Below are positions 26,850-35,821 of a stretch of 64,000 nucleotides of DNA, piece by piece. The position numbers were made by a program, and so were the translations under genes. Origin of the DNA: JACDAL01 sp963849115 (GTDB taxonomy: Bacteria > Actinomycetota > CADDZG01 > WHSQ01); assembly GCA_963849115.1 (NCBI GenBank), contig CAWKGK010000005.1, positions 52,932-116,931 on the forward strand. The letters are read 5' to 3'. Within the stretch, counting starts at the first letter, position 1. Every line of letters starts with the position of its first letter. The notes beneath the pieces are model-generated. The model was not told where the DNA came from. It did not search any database and was given only the letters and a program-made list of their open reading frames with translations.

Positions 26850-27853
26850 TCTGATCCCCCATCCGCCCACACGTCGCTGTAGATGAGCTCCTCGGTCGGG
26901 ATGGAACCGTCCTTCGCCTCCTGGGTCGCCTGGTCTACTTCAGCCTTCAGCTCGGCATCGATGTCATCGAGCACCTTCTCCTCGATGCCGGCGTCGATTA
27001 GGCGGGCGCGATAGAGCACCACCGGATCGCGCCCCAGCCACATCTGCACCTCTTCTTCAGGTCTGTATTTGCCAGGATCGGCGCGTGAGTGCCCGCCCTT
27101 GCGATAGGTCTTGGCCTCGATTAGCGCAGGACCGCCCCCGGCGCGCGCCCGTTCGATGTATGTGGTGGCGATCTGGTAGACCTCGTCGACGTCGTTACCG
27201 TCGCAGACGAGCGCCTCGAGCCCGTAGGCGGCCGCTCGTCCGGCCGCGGGGTCGTCAACAGCCGTCACCGACGAGATCGGCGTGTACTCCATGTAGAGGT
27301 TGTTCTCGCACACGAAGACCACCGGGAGCTCCCACACCGCGGCGAGGTTGAGGGCCTCGTGAAAGGCCCCGATGTTCGTGGCCCCGTCGCCGAAGAAACA
27401 AACCGACACCTGTCCCGAGCCGCGTTCCATAGCGGCCCATGCGGCTCCGGCCGCAATCGGAAGGTGGGCGCCGACGATCGCATATGAGCCCATGGCGTAG
27501 TGCTCGATAGAAGTGAGGTGCATCGAGCCGCCCTTGCCCTGGAGGACGCCATTCGAGCGCCCGAGCAACTCGGCCATGAGCCCGGCCATCGACGCTCCCC
27601 GCACCAGGGTGTGGGCATGACCCCTATAGGTGCAGAAAGTGAAGTCGTCGGCGCGCATTGCTTGTCCGAAGCCTGCGGCCACCGCTTCCTGTCCCAACGC
27701 GAGATGGCTCGTGCCTTTGACGTAGTTCTCGAGAAAGAGGTCGTAAGCCCGCTGCTCGAACTTACGGCAGGCGACAAGCTTTCGGTACAGCTCCAAGCGC
27801 ACGGATTCGTCGATCTCGGTGCCGCCTACCCACGAGCGCTCGACCACGCTCAT
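26837..27853 (-). CDS. Thiamine-diphosphate dehydrogenase E1 component, alpha subunit
   Basis: 338 aa. The TPP-binding motif begins GDGATNIGAFHEALN (about residues 165-179) and ends CENN; the substrate region FCTYRGHAHTLVRGA resembles acetoin/pyruvate dehydrogenase alpha subunits. ATG 27853 overlaps the upstream stop as ATGA; the longer frame lies in the preceding gene. With the beta subunit (13-base overlap) it forms an alpha2beta2 E1 that decarboxylates or cleaves a keto substrate. Confidence 0.92.
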   Translation of the reverse strand: MSVVERSWVGGTEIDESVRLELYRKLVACRKFEQRAYDLFLENYVKGTSHLALGQEAVAAGFGQAMRADDFTFCTYRGHAHTLVRGASMAGLMAELLGRSNGVLQGKGGSMHLTSIEHYAMGSYAIVGAHLPIAAGAAWAAMERGSGQVSVCFFGDGATNIGAFHEALNLAAVWELPVVFVCENNLYMEYTPISSVTAVDDPAAGRAAAYGLEALVCDGNDVDEVYQIATTYIERARAGGGPALIEAKTYRKGGHSRADPGKYRPEEEVQMWLGRDPVVLYRARLIDAGIEEKVLDDIDAELKAEVDQATQEAKDGSIPTEELIYSDVWADGGSEWRS

Positions 27854-28815
27854 GCCTGCGGCTCCAGACCGTCGGAGACCTCGGCCCCCTCTGATTGAAG
27901 CTCGAGCCCCGAGGCGCGCGCCTGCAGCTCGAGAAGCTTGGCAAAGTCGTCGTCCGCCCAACCGAACCCGATCAGTGTCTGCACGATCTCATGCACCAGA
28001 GCCGACGCCGGCATCGGGACACCCAGCTCGCGCGCCGCCTTCAGTCCCAGGTCGAAATCCTTGCGCAATAGCACAGGTGTGAAGGTTGCGTGGTAGTCGA
28101 GGTTCACGAACGCCGGTGTCTTGTAACGAGTGAAGGGCGAGCCCATCACGCTCTTGTTCAGGAACTCGAGGAAATCCGATCGCTTCAAGCCGCCCTTCTC
28201 TGCGAGCACGGTGATCTCGGCCATCGACTGCGCCACCACTCCCAGCATCAGGTTGTGGCAGATCTTGGCCAGCCGCGCTCCGTCTCCCTCGCCCACGTAG
28301 GTTGCGCCCGCCCCCAGCACTTGGAGGTAGGGCTGGGCCACTTCCCATGCCTCTTCCGGGCCCGACACAACAAGCGTCAGCTTGCCCGCTCGCACAACGT
28401 TGGGGTTGCCGCTCACCGGGGCTGCCAACAGGCTGGTGCCCACGGCCTCGGCCGCCGCTCGCACCTCGGCCGAAACGCCGGCAGAGATCGTAGTGGAGTC
28501 GATGAGGATCTGCGGCGCGGCCCCCGCTTGCGCCAGGACACCCTCTTTCCCAGTGGTCACGGCCCGGAAATCGTCGTCGCCGGCCACCATCGAGAAGACG
28601 ATGTCGCGGTCGGCAAGCTCGCGCGGAGACTCGACCAGCTTGCCGCCTCGGTGAATGAGGGGCTCGGCCTTGGAGCGGGTCCGGTTGTAGATCGCAACAT
28701 CGCAGCCGGCGTCGATCAGCCGCGCAGCGAGATTGAAGCCCATCCGCCCGGTACCGATCCAACCGAGTTTGTGCGACTGCAGGTTGTTCGGTTGCAGGTC
28801 GGTCACTCGACTCAC
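27850..28815 (-). CDS. 3-hydroxyisobutyrate dehydrogenase-family NAD(P)-dependent beta-hydroxyacid dehydrogenase
   Basis: About 321 aa. The Rossmann motif GWIGTGRMGFNLAARLIDAG is near the N-terminus, the substrate motif DSTTISAGVS and APVSGNPNVVRAGKL are present, and the catalytic Lys lies in ARLAKICHNLMLG. The family oxidises 3-hydroxyacids or reduces tartronate semialdehyde. GTG 28815 is used; GTG 28806 is possible. First gene of the operon with E1 alpha, E1 beta and the AhpD-like gene; an operator lies 36 bases upstream. Confidence 0.9.
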   Translation of the reverse strand: MSRVTDLQPNNLQSHKLGWIGTGRMGFNLAARLIDAGCDVAIYNRTRSKAEPLIHRGGKLVESPRELADRDIVFSMVAGDDDFRAVTTGKEGVLAQAGAAPQILIDSTTISAGVSAEVRAAAEAVGTSLLAAPVSGNPNVVRAGKLTLVVSGPEEAWEVAQPYLQVLGAGATYVGEGDGARLAKICHNLMLGVVAQSMAEITVLAEKGGLKRSDFLEFLNKSVMGSPFTRYKTPAFVNLDYHATFTPVLLRKDFDLGLKAARELGVPMPASALVHEIVQTLIGFGWADDDFAKLLELQARASGLELQSEGAEVSDGLEPQA

Positions 28816-28850
28816 CCTATTTCCAGCGTCAGAACCCAACAGGAGCTGCT

Positions 28851-28862
28851 GCAAACGATTGC
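28851..28862. promoter_or_regulatory. LacI-type operator, site 2
   Basis: GCAAACGATTGC, 36 bases upstream of the beta-hydroxyacid dehydrogenase start and therefore in the promoter region of the E1/AhpD-like operon. Confidence 0.78.
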
Positions 28863-28926
28863 AGGGTAACGCTCACGACCACCGGGCGCAAGACGGTTCT
28901 TGCTCATGACAACCATGACCCACCTT

Positions 28927-29940
28927 TCACTCCAGAACCTTGCCTGCTGAATAGAGGCTCCCCAGGGCGGCCGCCCCATTGACCGAGAGAATGGCCTCGA
29001 CGGCATCGGCGCCGAGGCCCGCTTTTCGCACCTTGGTCACCGGCTCAGGATCGCCCATCGGGAAGGGGTAGTCGCTGCCGAGCACGACTCGCTCGGTCCC
29101 CACCCGCTCGGTGAGAAAGCGAAGCGCCTCCCCTGAGTGGACGACGGTGTCGTAGTAGAACCGCTCCAGGAACGAGGACGGAGCGGTACCCAGGTGAGTG
29201 GCGGTGAGCCCGGACTTGGCCTCGAAACCTCGATCCTGGCGGCCTATCTGGTAAGGGAGAAAACCCCCTCCGTGTGTGAGACAGATCTTGAGCCCAGGAT
29301 GCCTCTCCAACACTCCTCCGTAAATGAGATGGGCGGCCGCTACCGTCTCTTCGGCGGGGTTTCCCACTATGTTCGTCAGGAAGTAACGCTGCAAGCGCTC
29401 GGATCCGATCGACGCGTACGGATGTACCAGCACGAGGGCGTCGAGCTCTTCGGCCGCGTCCCAGAACGGTTCCAGCGAAGCATCGTCGAGCTCCAGGTCT
29501 GCCACCGAGGTGGCGATCTCCACCGCCACCATGCCGAGTTCGGAGACGGCGTGCCGAAGCTCCGAAGCCGCGGCCTCGGGCGCCTGCAGAGGGACCGCGG
29601 CCATGGCCCTGAAACGATCCGATCGCCCCGCTATCGCCTCCGCCGTCAGCTCGTTGAGCGAACGCGCCAGCCACACCCCGTCGTCCTCGTCCAGCACGTA
29701 CGCGGAGAAATCCATCCACGCCGACAGCACCTGGATGCTCACTTCCTGAGCGTCCATCCACACGAGACGGTCGTCCAGATCGAGCATGCCCGCGGGAAAG
29801 GCTTGCGTAGCGTCCCTCCCGGCGAACGACACCGTTCCCTTATCGGTGACATTGATCGAATGCGCTGCCCCGTCTGTTTCGATGCGCTCAATCAGGCGGG
29901 GAGGAATGAAGTGGCAGTGGAGATCCATGGCGGAGGTCAC
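28927..29940 (-). CDS. ACMSD-type amidohydrolase/decarboxylase
   Basis: 337 aa TIM-barrel metal-dependent hydrolase of the amidohydrolase_2 group. The metal site HxH is in DLHCHFIPP (residues 6-12), then VLVHPYAS with a His, CLTHGGGFLPYQIGR, and the catalytic Asp in VLGSDYPFPMG. The family includes aminocarboxymuconate semialdehyde decarboxylase and 2,3-dihydroxybenzoate-type decarboxylases. GTG 29940 overlaps the LVIVD gene stop (GTGA). It is the last gene of the FAH-ABC importer operon, suggesting a role in degrading the imported compound. Confidence 0.9.
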   Translation of the reverse strand: MTSAMDLHCHFIPPRLIERIETDGAAHSINVTDKGTVSFAGRDATQAFPAGMLDLDDRLVWMDAQEVSIQVLSAWMDFSAYVLDEDDGVWLARSLNELTAEAIAGRSDRFRAMAAVPLQAPEAAASELRHAVSELGMVAVEIATSVADLELDDASLEPFWDAAEELDALVLVHPYASIGSERLQRYFLTNIVGNPAEETVAAAHLIYGGVLERHPGLKICLTHGGGFLPYQIGRQDRGFEAKSGLTATHLGTAPSSFLERFYYDTVVHSGEALRFLTERVGTERVVLGSDYPFPMGDPEPVTKVRKAGLGADAVEAILSVNGAAALGSLYSAGKVLE

Positions 29941-31106
29941 GGGAGGCGCGCCTCGTCCATCATCTGGGCAAGCTCATCCGAAGGTTCGAGCACATAAAGG
30001 CCGCCTGAGATCCGATCGGTGGTGAAGATGAGGCCCGAGACATCCACGTAGAGATCGTTAATCTGCGGCGCCTCCTGGCCCGGCGGCGGTTCCGGCACCC
30101 AAGAGCCCACTTCAACAGGCGCAACAGGGTCGTCGAGGTCGTAAACGCGCAGGCCTGCATTGAAGTAGGTGACGAAGACGAGCTTGTCGCTTCGGTAGCT
30201 GCCGGGCTGGTTCTCGTGGAGATTGTGGGGGCCGAAGCGAAGGCCGCGCTCGCAGAAGGCGCGCGAGGGAGGGGGACACACCCCCACCACTTCCGGCGCG
30301 GAACGATCAGATACATCGACCACCCGCACCAGCTTCTCCTCCTCGGCACAGCGATCCTTGACGGCCTCGTCGGTGGTAACGACAAGCTTGCGCCCGGGAA
30401 GCGGGAGGCACGTGTGAGTGTCGCCTCCCGGACTCCAATCGAGCTTGGAGATCACCGCTGGTGCACTCACGCTGCTGATATCCAGCACCACCATGCCGGC
30501 ATCGCCGTAGGCGAGATAGGCGATGTTTCCGTCAAGCAAAGCATGATGGGCCGCGTACCGCTGCGGGGGTGACCACGAAGGTTGCTCGCCACCACCGCGC
30601 CACATGCCCGGCCACCACCACCGGCCCGCTTCAGTGGGTTGCTCGGGATCGGTGAGGTCGACCACCACCCAGATGCGGTCGTCGAAGCCGTCCGGAATTG
30701 CCGAAACATAGGCGTATCGACCCCCCGTGTAGACGATCCGGTGTACGCCGAGACCACCCGAATCGAAGCGCCCGATGAGCTTGGGATCGAAGGGGTCGCC
30801 GACGTCGTAGACGTTTAGACCCGCGGCAAAGGGAGAGCCGCCGCGAAACTGCTCTTCGTTGACCAGCAAGAGACCATCACCCACCTGGACCTTGTGCGTG
30901 TGGGAGCCGGCCGGCGCCCGCATCTGCCGCACCACTCGCGGACTTTCCAGCTCCGAGACGTCGAGGATCGACGTGCCCATCCCACTCGTTCCGAGATGGC
31001 CGACGTAGAGCGCGTCCTTGTGCCGGGCGATCTGCATACCGTCGCCGTGGCCGCAAAGATCCGAGTGGGCGACGGCCCTCAGGTGGCGGCCGCCGCCCTC
31101 ACTCAT
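29937..31106 (-). CDS. LVIVD-type beta-propeller repeat protein
   Basis: 389 aa made of repeated units such as LVFVTYFNAGLRVYDLDDP and VLDISSVSAP, the LVIVD repeat that builds a beta-propeller. No signal peptide is evident, so it may be cytoplasmic. The ATG at 31106 begins MSEGGGRHLR; the longer frame lies in the 3' end of the binding-protein gene. It lies between the importer binding protein and the amidohydrolase. Its biochemical role is unknown; a scaffold or enzyme is possible. Confidence 0.82.
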   Translation of the reverse strand: MSEGGGRHLRAVAHSDLCGHGDGMQIARHKDALYVGHLGTSGMGTSILDVSELESPRVVRQMRAPAGSHTHKVQVGDGLLLVNEEQFRGGSPFAAGLNVYDVGDPFDPKLIGRFDSGGLGVHRIVYTGGRYAYVSAIPDGFDDRIWVVVDLTDPEQPTEAGRWWWPGMWRGGGEQPSWSPPQRYAAHHALLDGNIAYLAYGDAGMVVLDISSVSAPAVISKLDWSPGGDTHTCLPLPGRKLVVTTDEAVKDRCAEEEKLVRVVDVSDRSAPEVVGVCPPPSRAFCERGLRFGPHNLHENQPGSYRSDKLVFVTYFNAGLRVYDLDDPVAPVEVGSWVPEPPPGQEAPQINDLYVDVSGLIFTTDRISGGLYVLEPSDELAQMMDEARLP

Positions 31107-31114
31107 AGAGTTTC

Positions 31115-32161
31115 TCAGACGTCGTCTGGGTTCGGGTTCTTCTCCAAACCCAACTCCTCCTGCACCTGCCACAAGCAGGTGAAGTCGGCGTGCTCCTTCC
31201 AGTCGAAGCCCTCGGAGACGTTCTCGTTGTCGATCATGTCTTGGTTCCACTGATCGAAAGCTTCTGCGGGCGCCCCGCCGTCCAGGGCCCAGTTGTCGGT
31301 GATCTCAGTCTTCCACTCGGCGAGGTCACCTTCCGCGGGAGATAGCCCGTATTCCTTGCCGAGCTTTATCGCAGCATCCTGATTCGCGGTCTTGCTCGCG
31401 CCCTCGCCCAGCCACCGCTTGGCCTCGATGCGTCCCTGTAGATAGGCGCACACCGCGTCTTGGTTCTGCTCGAGGAAGTCGGCCTTCACGACCCAGACCT
31501 CCTGAGGCGAGTCCACGAAGCGCGTGTAGATCATCTGCCCCCCGGCTTCTTTGAGGGGGATCAAGTGGCGCGGTTGCAGCACCGCCACGTCGATTTGGCC
31601 CGCCAGCATGGCCGTCAGCCGTTCGTCGGAGCTTCCTTCGACCGAGACCCACTCCATGCTTTCGGGGTCCACTCCTATGTCCTCGAGAATCTTCTCGCCG
31701 ACGGTGATGTTCCTGTCTCCCGGCGGACCGCCGCTGATCTTGAGTCCTTCGAGGTTGTTCTCGTCCACGCCTTCGTTGATGCCGAGGAACCAAGCCTCCG
31801 TGTCCTTCTCGACGCCCACGATCTTCAAGGGAACGCTTCCTTCATCGAGGGCGGCCCAGATCACGTCGCTCTCCCCTTGGGCAACCCACACGCTATCGCC
31901 GAAGAGCCCCGCCATGTACTCGTCGGTCGCCCGCACCTTGGCCTCCTCGGTGAACCCGAGCTTCGACCAGTAGCGCGCGTCGGCTACCGCCCAGGCGAGG
32001 TTGTTCATGTAGTCGTCGGTGTCGATGGCGAGCTCAACGCGCTCCACTCCGAGACCGTCACCCCCGCCGCCGTTCCCGCCGCCACCGCTCTCCTCGCCAC
32101 CCCCACACGCGGCGGCCACCAGAGCCATTGTAATGACGACTCCCACAACTCTCAACTTCAT
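31115..32161 (-). CDS. ABC transporter substrate-binding lipoprotein (NMT1/SsuA-like)
   Basis: 348 aa lipoprotein: signal peptide with lipobox VAAAC, lipidated Cys19, then a Gly/Glu linker and a periplasmic-binding domain. The interior VELAIDTDDYMNN and QGESDVIWAALDEGSVPLKIVG resembles the NMT1/THI5 and SsuA group that binds sulfonates, pyrimidine precursors or aromatic N compounds. ATG 32161 has GGGAGGAAGCA upstream. It belongs with two permeases and an ATPase just upstream. Confidence 0.92.
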   Translation of the reverse strand: MKLRVVGVVITMALVAAACGGGEESGGGGNGGGGDGLGVERVELAIDTDDYMNNLAWAVADARYWSKLGFTEEAKVRATDEYMAGLFGDSVWVAQGESDVIWAALDEGSVPLKIVGVEKDTEAWFLGINEGVDENNLEGLKISGGPPGDRNITVGEKILEDIGVDPESMEWVSVEGSSDERLTAMLAGQIDVAVLQPRHLIPLKEAGGQMIYTRFVDSPQEVWVVKADFLEQNQDAVCAYLQGRIEAKRWLGEGASKTANQDAAIKLGKEYGLSPAEGDLAEWKTEITDNWALDGGAPAEAFDQWNQDMIDNENVSEGFDWKEHADFTCLWQVQEELGLEKNPNPDDV

Positions 32162-32219
32162 TGCTTCCTCCCTCTCGTTCGCAGCAACCAGGACACACGC
32201 TTCGATCTCGTAGCGATTC

Positions 32220-33071
32220 TCATAGGTTTGGTGTCGTCCTCCAGGACGAAAGCCTGTTCTCGACATACTGACTCAGTCCCACCATCGACACGCTGAACGC
32301 GATGAACATCAGGAGCATGACGTAGAGGCGCGCGGTGTCGAATCTCTTGCTGGCAAGTTCCATGATGTAACCGATCCCGTCGGCGCTGGTGAAGAGCTCG
32401 CCGACGAACAGCCCGATCAGGCCGCGCGATACACCCATCTTCACTCCGGTCCCGATGAAGGGGATGGTGGAGGGAAAGATCACGTGCGTGAAGAGGCGCC
32501 TCTTGTCCGCCCCGAATGAGCGGGCCGCCTTGAGGAGCGAGTTATCCACCGTTTTCACGCCTTCCATCACGACCACGATGATCGCCGGGATCGCGCTGAT
32601 GAACACCAGCAGCACGCGAGCGGTGTCGTTGATCCCCACCCACAACAGAATCAGCGGCATGAGGATTATTAGTGGAGTCGTGTAGATCACCCAGAGATAG
32701 GGCGAAACGATGCGGTCGAGAACCTTATTACCGCCGAGCAGCAGACCCAGCGGCACAGAAATGACGACGGCAAACGCCATTCCCACCATATAGACACGCA
32801 AGCTGGTGGCGACGTTGCTAATGAGGATGCCTTCGGCGTGCATGTCAGGTATCTCGGCGATGACCGACGTAAGGGTGGGGAAGAACAGAGTCGGAATGTC
32901 AAAAAGAGTCGGTGCCAGTTGCCACAGAGTGAAGAACAACCCCAGGTTCACTACGGTGATGATCACCCGTTGGCTGCGCGTAAAGCTTTTCTTCGATGGG
33001 TTCCTGGTCCCCGCGCGAGCGACCCTGCGCCGGGCCACGGGGGTTGCGGTGCCCGTCGCGGAGGCACTCAT
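32220..33071 (-). CDS. ABC transporter permease (SsuC/TauC-like), second copy
   Basis: 283 aa integral membrane protein with about six helices. The cytoplasmic EAA-like loop is VDNSLLKAARSFGADKRRLFTHVIFPSTIPF. ATG 33071 overlaps the upstream permease stop (ATGA). Two related permeases in one operon imply a heterodimeric channel. The N-terminal 25 residues are basic and cytoplasmic. Confidence 0.93.
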   Translation of the reverse strand: MSASATGTATPVARRRVARAGTRNPSKKSFTRSQRVIITVVNLGLFFTLWQLAPTLFDIPTLFFPTLTSVIAEIPDMHAEGILISNVATSLRVYMVGMAFAVVISVPLGLLLGGNKVLDRIVSPYLWVIYTTPLIILMPLILLWVGINDTARVLLVFISAIPAIIVVVMEGVKTVDNSLLKAARSFGADKRRLFTHVIFPSTIPFIGTGVKMGVSRGLIGLFVGELFTSADGIGYIMELASKRFDTARLYVMLLMFIAFSVSMVGLSQYVENRLSSWRTTPNL

Positions 33072-33886
33072 ACGTAGACCTGCTCTCGCCACTTCGACAC
33101 TTTGGTTTCAAACATGCGAGATAGTGAGATCAAGGTCAGGGCCGTGACGATGAGGACGGCGACGAACGCGAACATCCGGGCCGTGTTGAAGGTTCGCATC
33201 GCGCGCATCACCTGGGTGCCGATCCCGCCCGCCCCCAGGCTCATCTCGACGAGCAGGAGGCCTACGAAACCCCGGGAGATGCCGTTGCGAATGGCGTTGG
33301 CAATGAACGGGACCGTGAACGGGATCACGACGTGCCTGAACAGGTCGAACTTCGAGGCACCAAAGGAACGGGCCGCCCTCAGCAGCGACTCGTCCACCGT
33401 CTGCACGCCTTCCTTGACGCTCAGGGTGACCGGCAAGACGGCGCTCAGAAAAACCATGACGATCTTCGTCGTCAGGTCAAGGCCCAGAAAGACAATGATC
33501 AGCGGCAACAGGGCTATGCGTGGTGTTGCGAAGAACGCCCACAGATAGGGACCGGTCAGAAGGTCGAGCCACCGAGACCCTCCGATGACGAGTCCCGCAA
33601 CGATCCCTACCACGAGAGCGAGAACAAGCCCGATGGCGAGCCCACGGAGGCTGTCGAGCACGGCCGGGACCAAGAGGTCTTCTCCGGCAGACTCGAAGAA
33701 CTGAGCCACCACCGCGCCTGGCGCCGGCAACAGGATCGGGTTGATCTGGGTGATCCAGACCACAAGCTGCCACAAGGTAATGAAGGCAATAAAGCTGATG
33801 ACACCGGCGAACCGCTTCCCGAAACGGCTTCCCAGGCCCGAGAGACTGGAAAGCGGGGACGCCCTGCCCGCCTCGATCGTTGCCAC
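33068..33886 (-). CDS. ABC transporter permease (SsuC/TauC-like), first copy
   Basis: 272 aa with about six membrane helices; the coupling loop VDESLLRAARSFGASKFDLFRHVVIPF is nearly the same as in the next permease, so the two arose by duplication. It lies 10 bases after the ATPase gene. Confidence 0.93.
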   Translation of the reverse strand: MATIEAGRASPLSSLSGLGSRFGKRFAGVISFIAFITLWQLVVWITQINPILLPAPGAVVAQFFESAGEDLLVPAVLDSLRGLAIGLVLALVVGIVAGLVIGGSRWLDLLTGPYLWAFFATPRIALLPLIIVFLGLDLTTKIVMVFLSAVLPVTLSVKEGVQTVDESLLRAARSFGASKFDLFRHVVIPFTVPFIANAIRNGISRGFVGLLLVEMSLGAGGIGTQVMRAMRTFNTARMFAFVAVLIVTALTLISLSRMFETKVSKWREQVYV

Positions 33887-33896
33887 TAGTGCCCCA

Positions 33897-34748
33897 CTAG
33901 ACTCCGGCCCCCGAGGGCCGAGCCTTGCTGGTGGCCTGACCGCCGAGGAGCTCCCAGATGCGATCGCGGATGTCGCCGTACTCGGGAAGGTGACGGATCT
34001 TGCGCCCGGACCTGGGACGCGGAATGGTCACAGGAATGATTTCCTTGACGCGGCCGGGCCGGTTGCTGACGACCACGATTCGGTCGCCCAAAGTGATCGC
34101 TTCGTCGACGCTGTGGGTGATGAAGATGATCGTCTGCCCGGTTTTCTCCATGATCTGGGCCAGTTCATCCTGCATCACCTCACGAGTAAGGGCATCGACT
34201 GCAGCGAACGGCTCGTCCATCAGCATGATGCGAGGTTCGGTGGCCAGTGCTCTCGCCAGTCCCACCCTTTGTCTCATCCCGCCCGAGAGCTCCCGAGGAT
34301 AAGAGTCCTCGAAGCCGGTGAGGCCCACGAGTTCGATGTAGTGGGCGATCTTGTCGTCGGTAGACTGATCGATGCGCCGCTGCATCTCGAGACCGAAGCG
34401 GACATTGCCGACCACGGTACGCCACGGCATCAGCGCATATTCCTGGAACACGACCGCACGATCCTGAGCGGGGCCGGTCACCGGCTTGCCGTCGACCAAC
34501 ACCTCGCCCGCAGCCGGGAACCAAAGCCCGGCCACGAGGTTCAGGAACGTGCTCTTCCCACAACCGCTTGGTCCCACGATTGTGAGGAACTCTCCCTCGG
34601 AGATGCCGATGTTGAAGTCCTCGAGCGCCACCAGTGGGTTCTTTCCCTTGCTGCGCTCGTATTCGACGGTTACGTCGCGAGCCTCGACGACAAGCCGCGC
34701 CTCCCCGCTAGACACCTGCTGCCGGATGGGGCTGACCGAACCACTCAC
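33897..34748 (-). CDS. ABC transporter ATP-binding protein (SsuB/TauB-like)
   Basis: 283 aa. Walker A GPSGCGKST (about residues 57-65), Q-loop VFQEYALMPW, signature LSGGMRQRVGLARAL, Walker B RIMLMDEPF and the switch His in IFITHSVDEA are all intact. It energises uptake by the NMT1-type importer. The GTG start overlaps the FAH gene stop. Confidence 0.95.
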   Translation of the reverse strand: MSGSVSPIRQQVSSGEARLVVEARDVTVEYERSKGKNPLVALEDFNIGISEGEFLTIVGPSGCGKSTFLNLVAGLWFPAAGEVLVDGKPVTGPAQDRAVVFQEYALMPWRTVVGNVRFGLEMQRRIDQSTDDKIAHYIELVGLTGFEDSYPRELSGGMRQRVGLARALATEPRIMLMDEPFAAVDALTREVMQDELAQIMEKTGQTIIFITHSVDEAITLGDRIVVVSNRPGRVKEIIPVTIPRPRSGRKIRHLPEYGDIRDRIWELLGGQATSKARPSGAGV

Positions 34749-35611
34749 GCCGACACCCCCAACCCGGCTTTGATTACGTTGCGAAGCGATCCGATTGCGG
34801 GTATCTCACACTCGACGACATCGCCGCCCGTCAGCCATACCTGCGGCTCCATGCCCATCCCGACCCCCTCGGGGGTCCCGGTCAGAAGCACGTCTCCCGG
34901 GTAGAGCGTCATCCCTTCAGAGAGACGGCTGACGAGGTCCGCGACCGGAAACATCATCAGTTCAGTCGTGGAACGCTGCCGTTCCTCGCCGTTGACTCGA
35001 GAGATGACTTCGACCGTCTGAGGGTCCGGGATTTCATCACGCGTGACGATCCAGGGCCCCAGCGGGCAGGTCCCATCGAGGCTCTTTCCCTTGAGCCACT
35101 GCCCCCCGTGCCGCCGCTGCACCTCACGAGCAGAGACATCGTTGCCAACCGTGTATCCGAAGACATGCTGGAGCGCATCACCGGGATCGATCGTGCTCCC
35201 TGCCCGGCCGATGACTACGGTCAGCTCGACCTCGTAGTCGAGCTTTGATGTCACGGATTCATGCAAGGGAACATCGTCGTGAGGGCCGACCACCGACCCC
35301 ACCGCCTTGGAGAAGAAGGCGGGGTGCTCCGGGAGCTCCTCGTCGCGCTTGGCGGCTCCCTCCTCGAAATGCTTGAGGTAGTTCCAGCCGACGCAGTAGA
35401 CGCTGCGCGGGGTCAGCGGGGGTGCCAACTCAACCTCATCGAGCGGAACGGTGTCGTCGTCCTCGATTTCCCGCAAACGCTCCAGAGCCTCGTCGCCCGC
35501 GGCCACGATGTCCTCTACCGAAGGATAGAGGGCGCCCGCATCGACTACCCGGTCGCCCCTGATGATCCCCGGCCGGACGCCTCCGTCGGTCCGAAAGCTC
35601 GCGAGCCTCAT
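34745..35611 (-). CDS. Fumarylacetoacetate hydrolase-family protein
   Basis: 288 aa. The FAH fold motif YCVGWNYLKHFEEG, the metal ligands in LDYEVELTVVIGR (Glu) and the VGNDVSAREVQ segment are clear; GDVLLTGTPEGVGMG is near the C-terminus. FAH-family enzymes hydrolyse or decarboxylate diketo acids from aromatic ring cleavage. First gene of the FAH-ABC-LVIVD-amidohydrolase operon; an operator lies 62 bases upstream. Confidence 0.92.
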   Translation of the reverse strand: MRLASFRTDGGVRPGIIRGDRVVDAGALYPSVEDIVAAGDEALERLREIEDDDTVPLDEVELAPPLTPRSVYCVGWNYLKHFEEGAAKRDEELPEHPAFFSKAVGSVVGPHDDVPLHESVTSKLDYEVELTVVIGRAGSTIDPGDALQHVFGYTVGNDVSAREVQRRHGGQWLKGKSLDGTCPLGPWIVTRDEIPDPQTVEVISRVNGEERQRSTTELMMFPVADLVSRLSEGMTLYPGDVLLTGTPEGVGMGMEPQVWLTGGDVVECEIPAIGSLRNVIKAGLGVSA

Positions 35612-35673
35612 AGCCTCAGGCGCTCCCCCATCTCGGTTTCATCACTGCCGTTCTTCCCCCGATCTGCGGCTAC

Positions 35674-35685
35674 GCAATCGTTTGC
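35674..35685. promoter_or_regulatory. LacI-type operator, site 3
   Basis: GCAATCGTTTGC, 62 bases upstream of the FAH gene and its six downstream genes. Confidence 0.78.
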
Positions 35686-35703
35686 AGTAAATTCACCTTA
35701 GCA

Positions 35704-35738
35704 GCCGCCGGGCTCTACCAGTGATGGGTTCCGGCGGC
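35704..35738 (-). terminator. Hairpin after the Gfo/Idh gene
   Basis: GCCGCCGG pairs with CCGGCGGC across a 19-base loop, 84 bases past the Gfo/Idh stop on the minus strand. No T-run follows, so termination is uncertain. Confidence 0.3.
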
Positions 35739-35821
35739 GGTGGCCCGGCCGGCGGCGAGGTGGGGGGACGGAACGCGAGGCTAGAGGCGCGTTCGTACCA
35801 AGGTTGCCCAGAGGCGGCCGC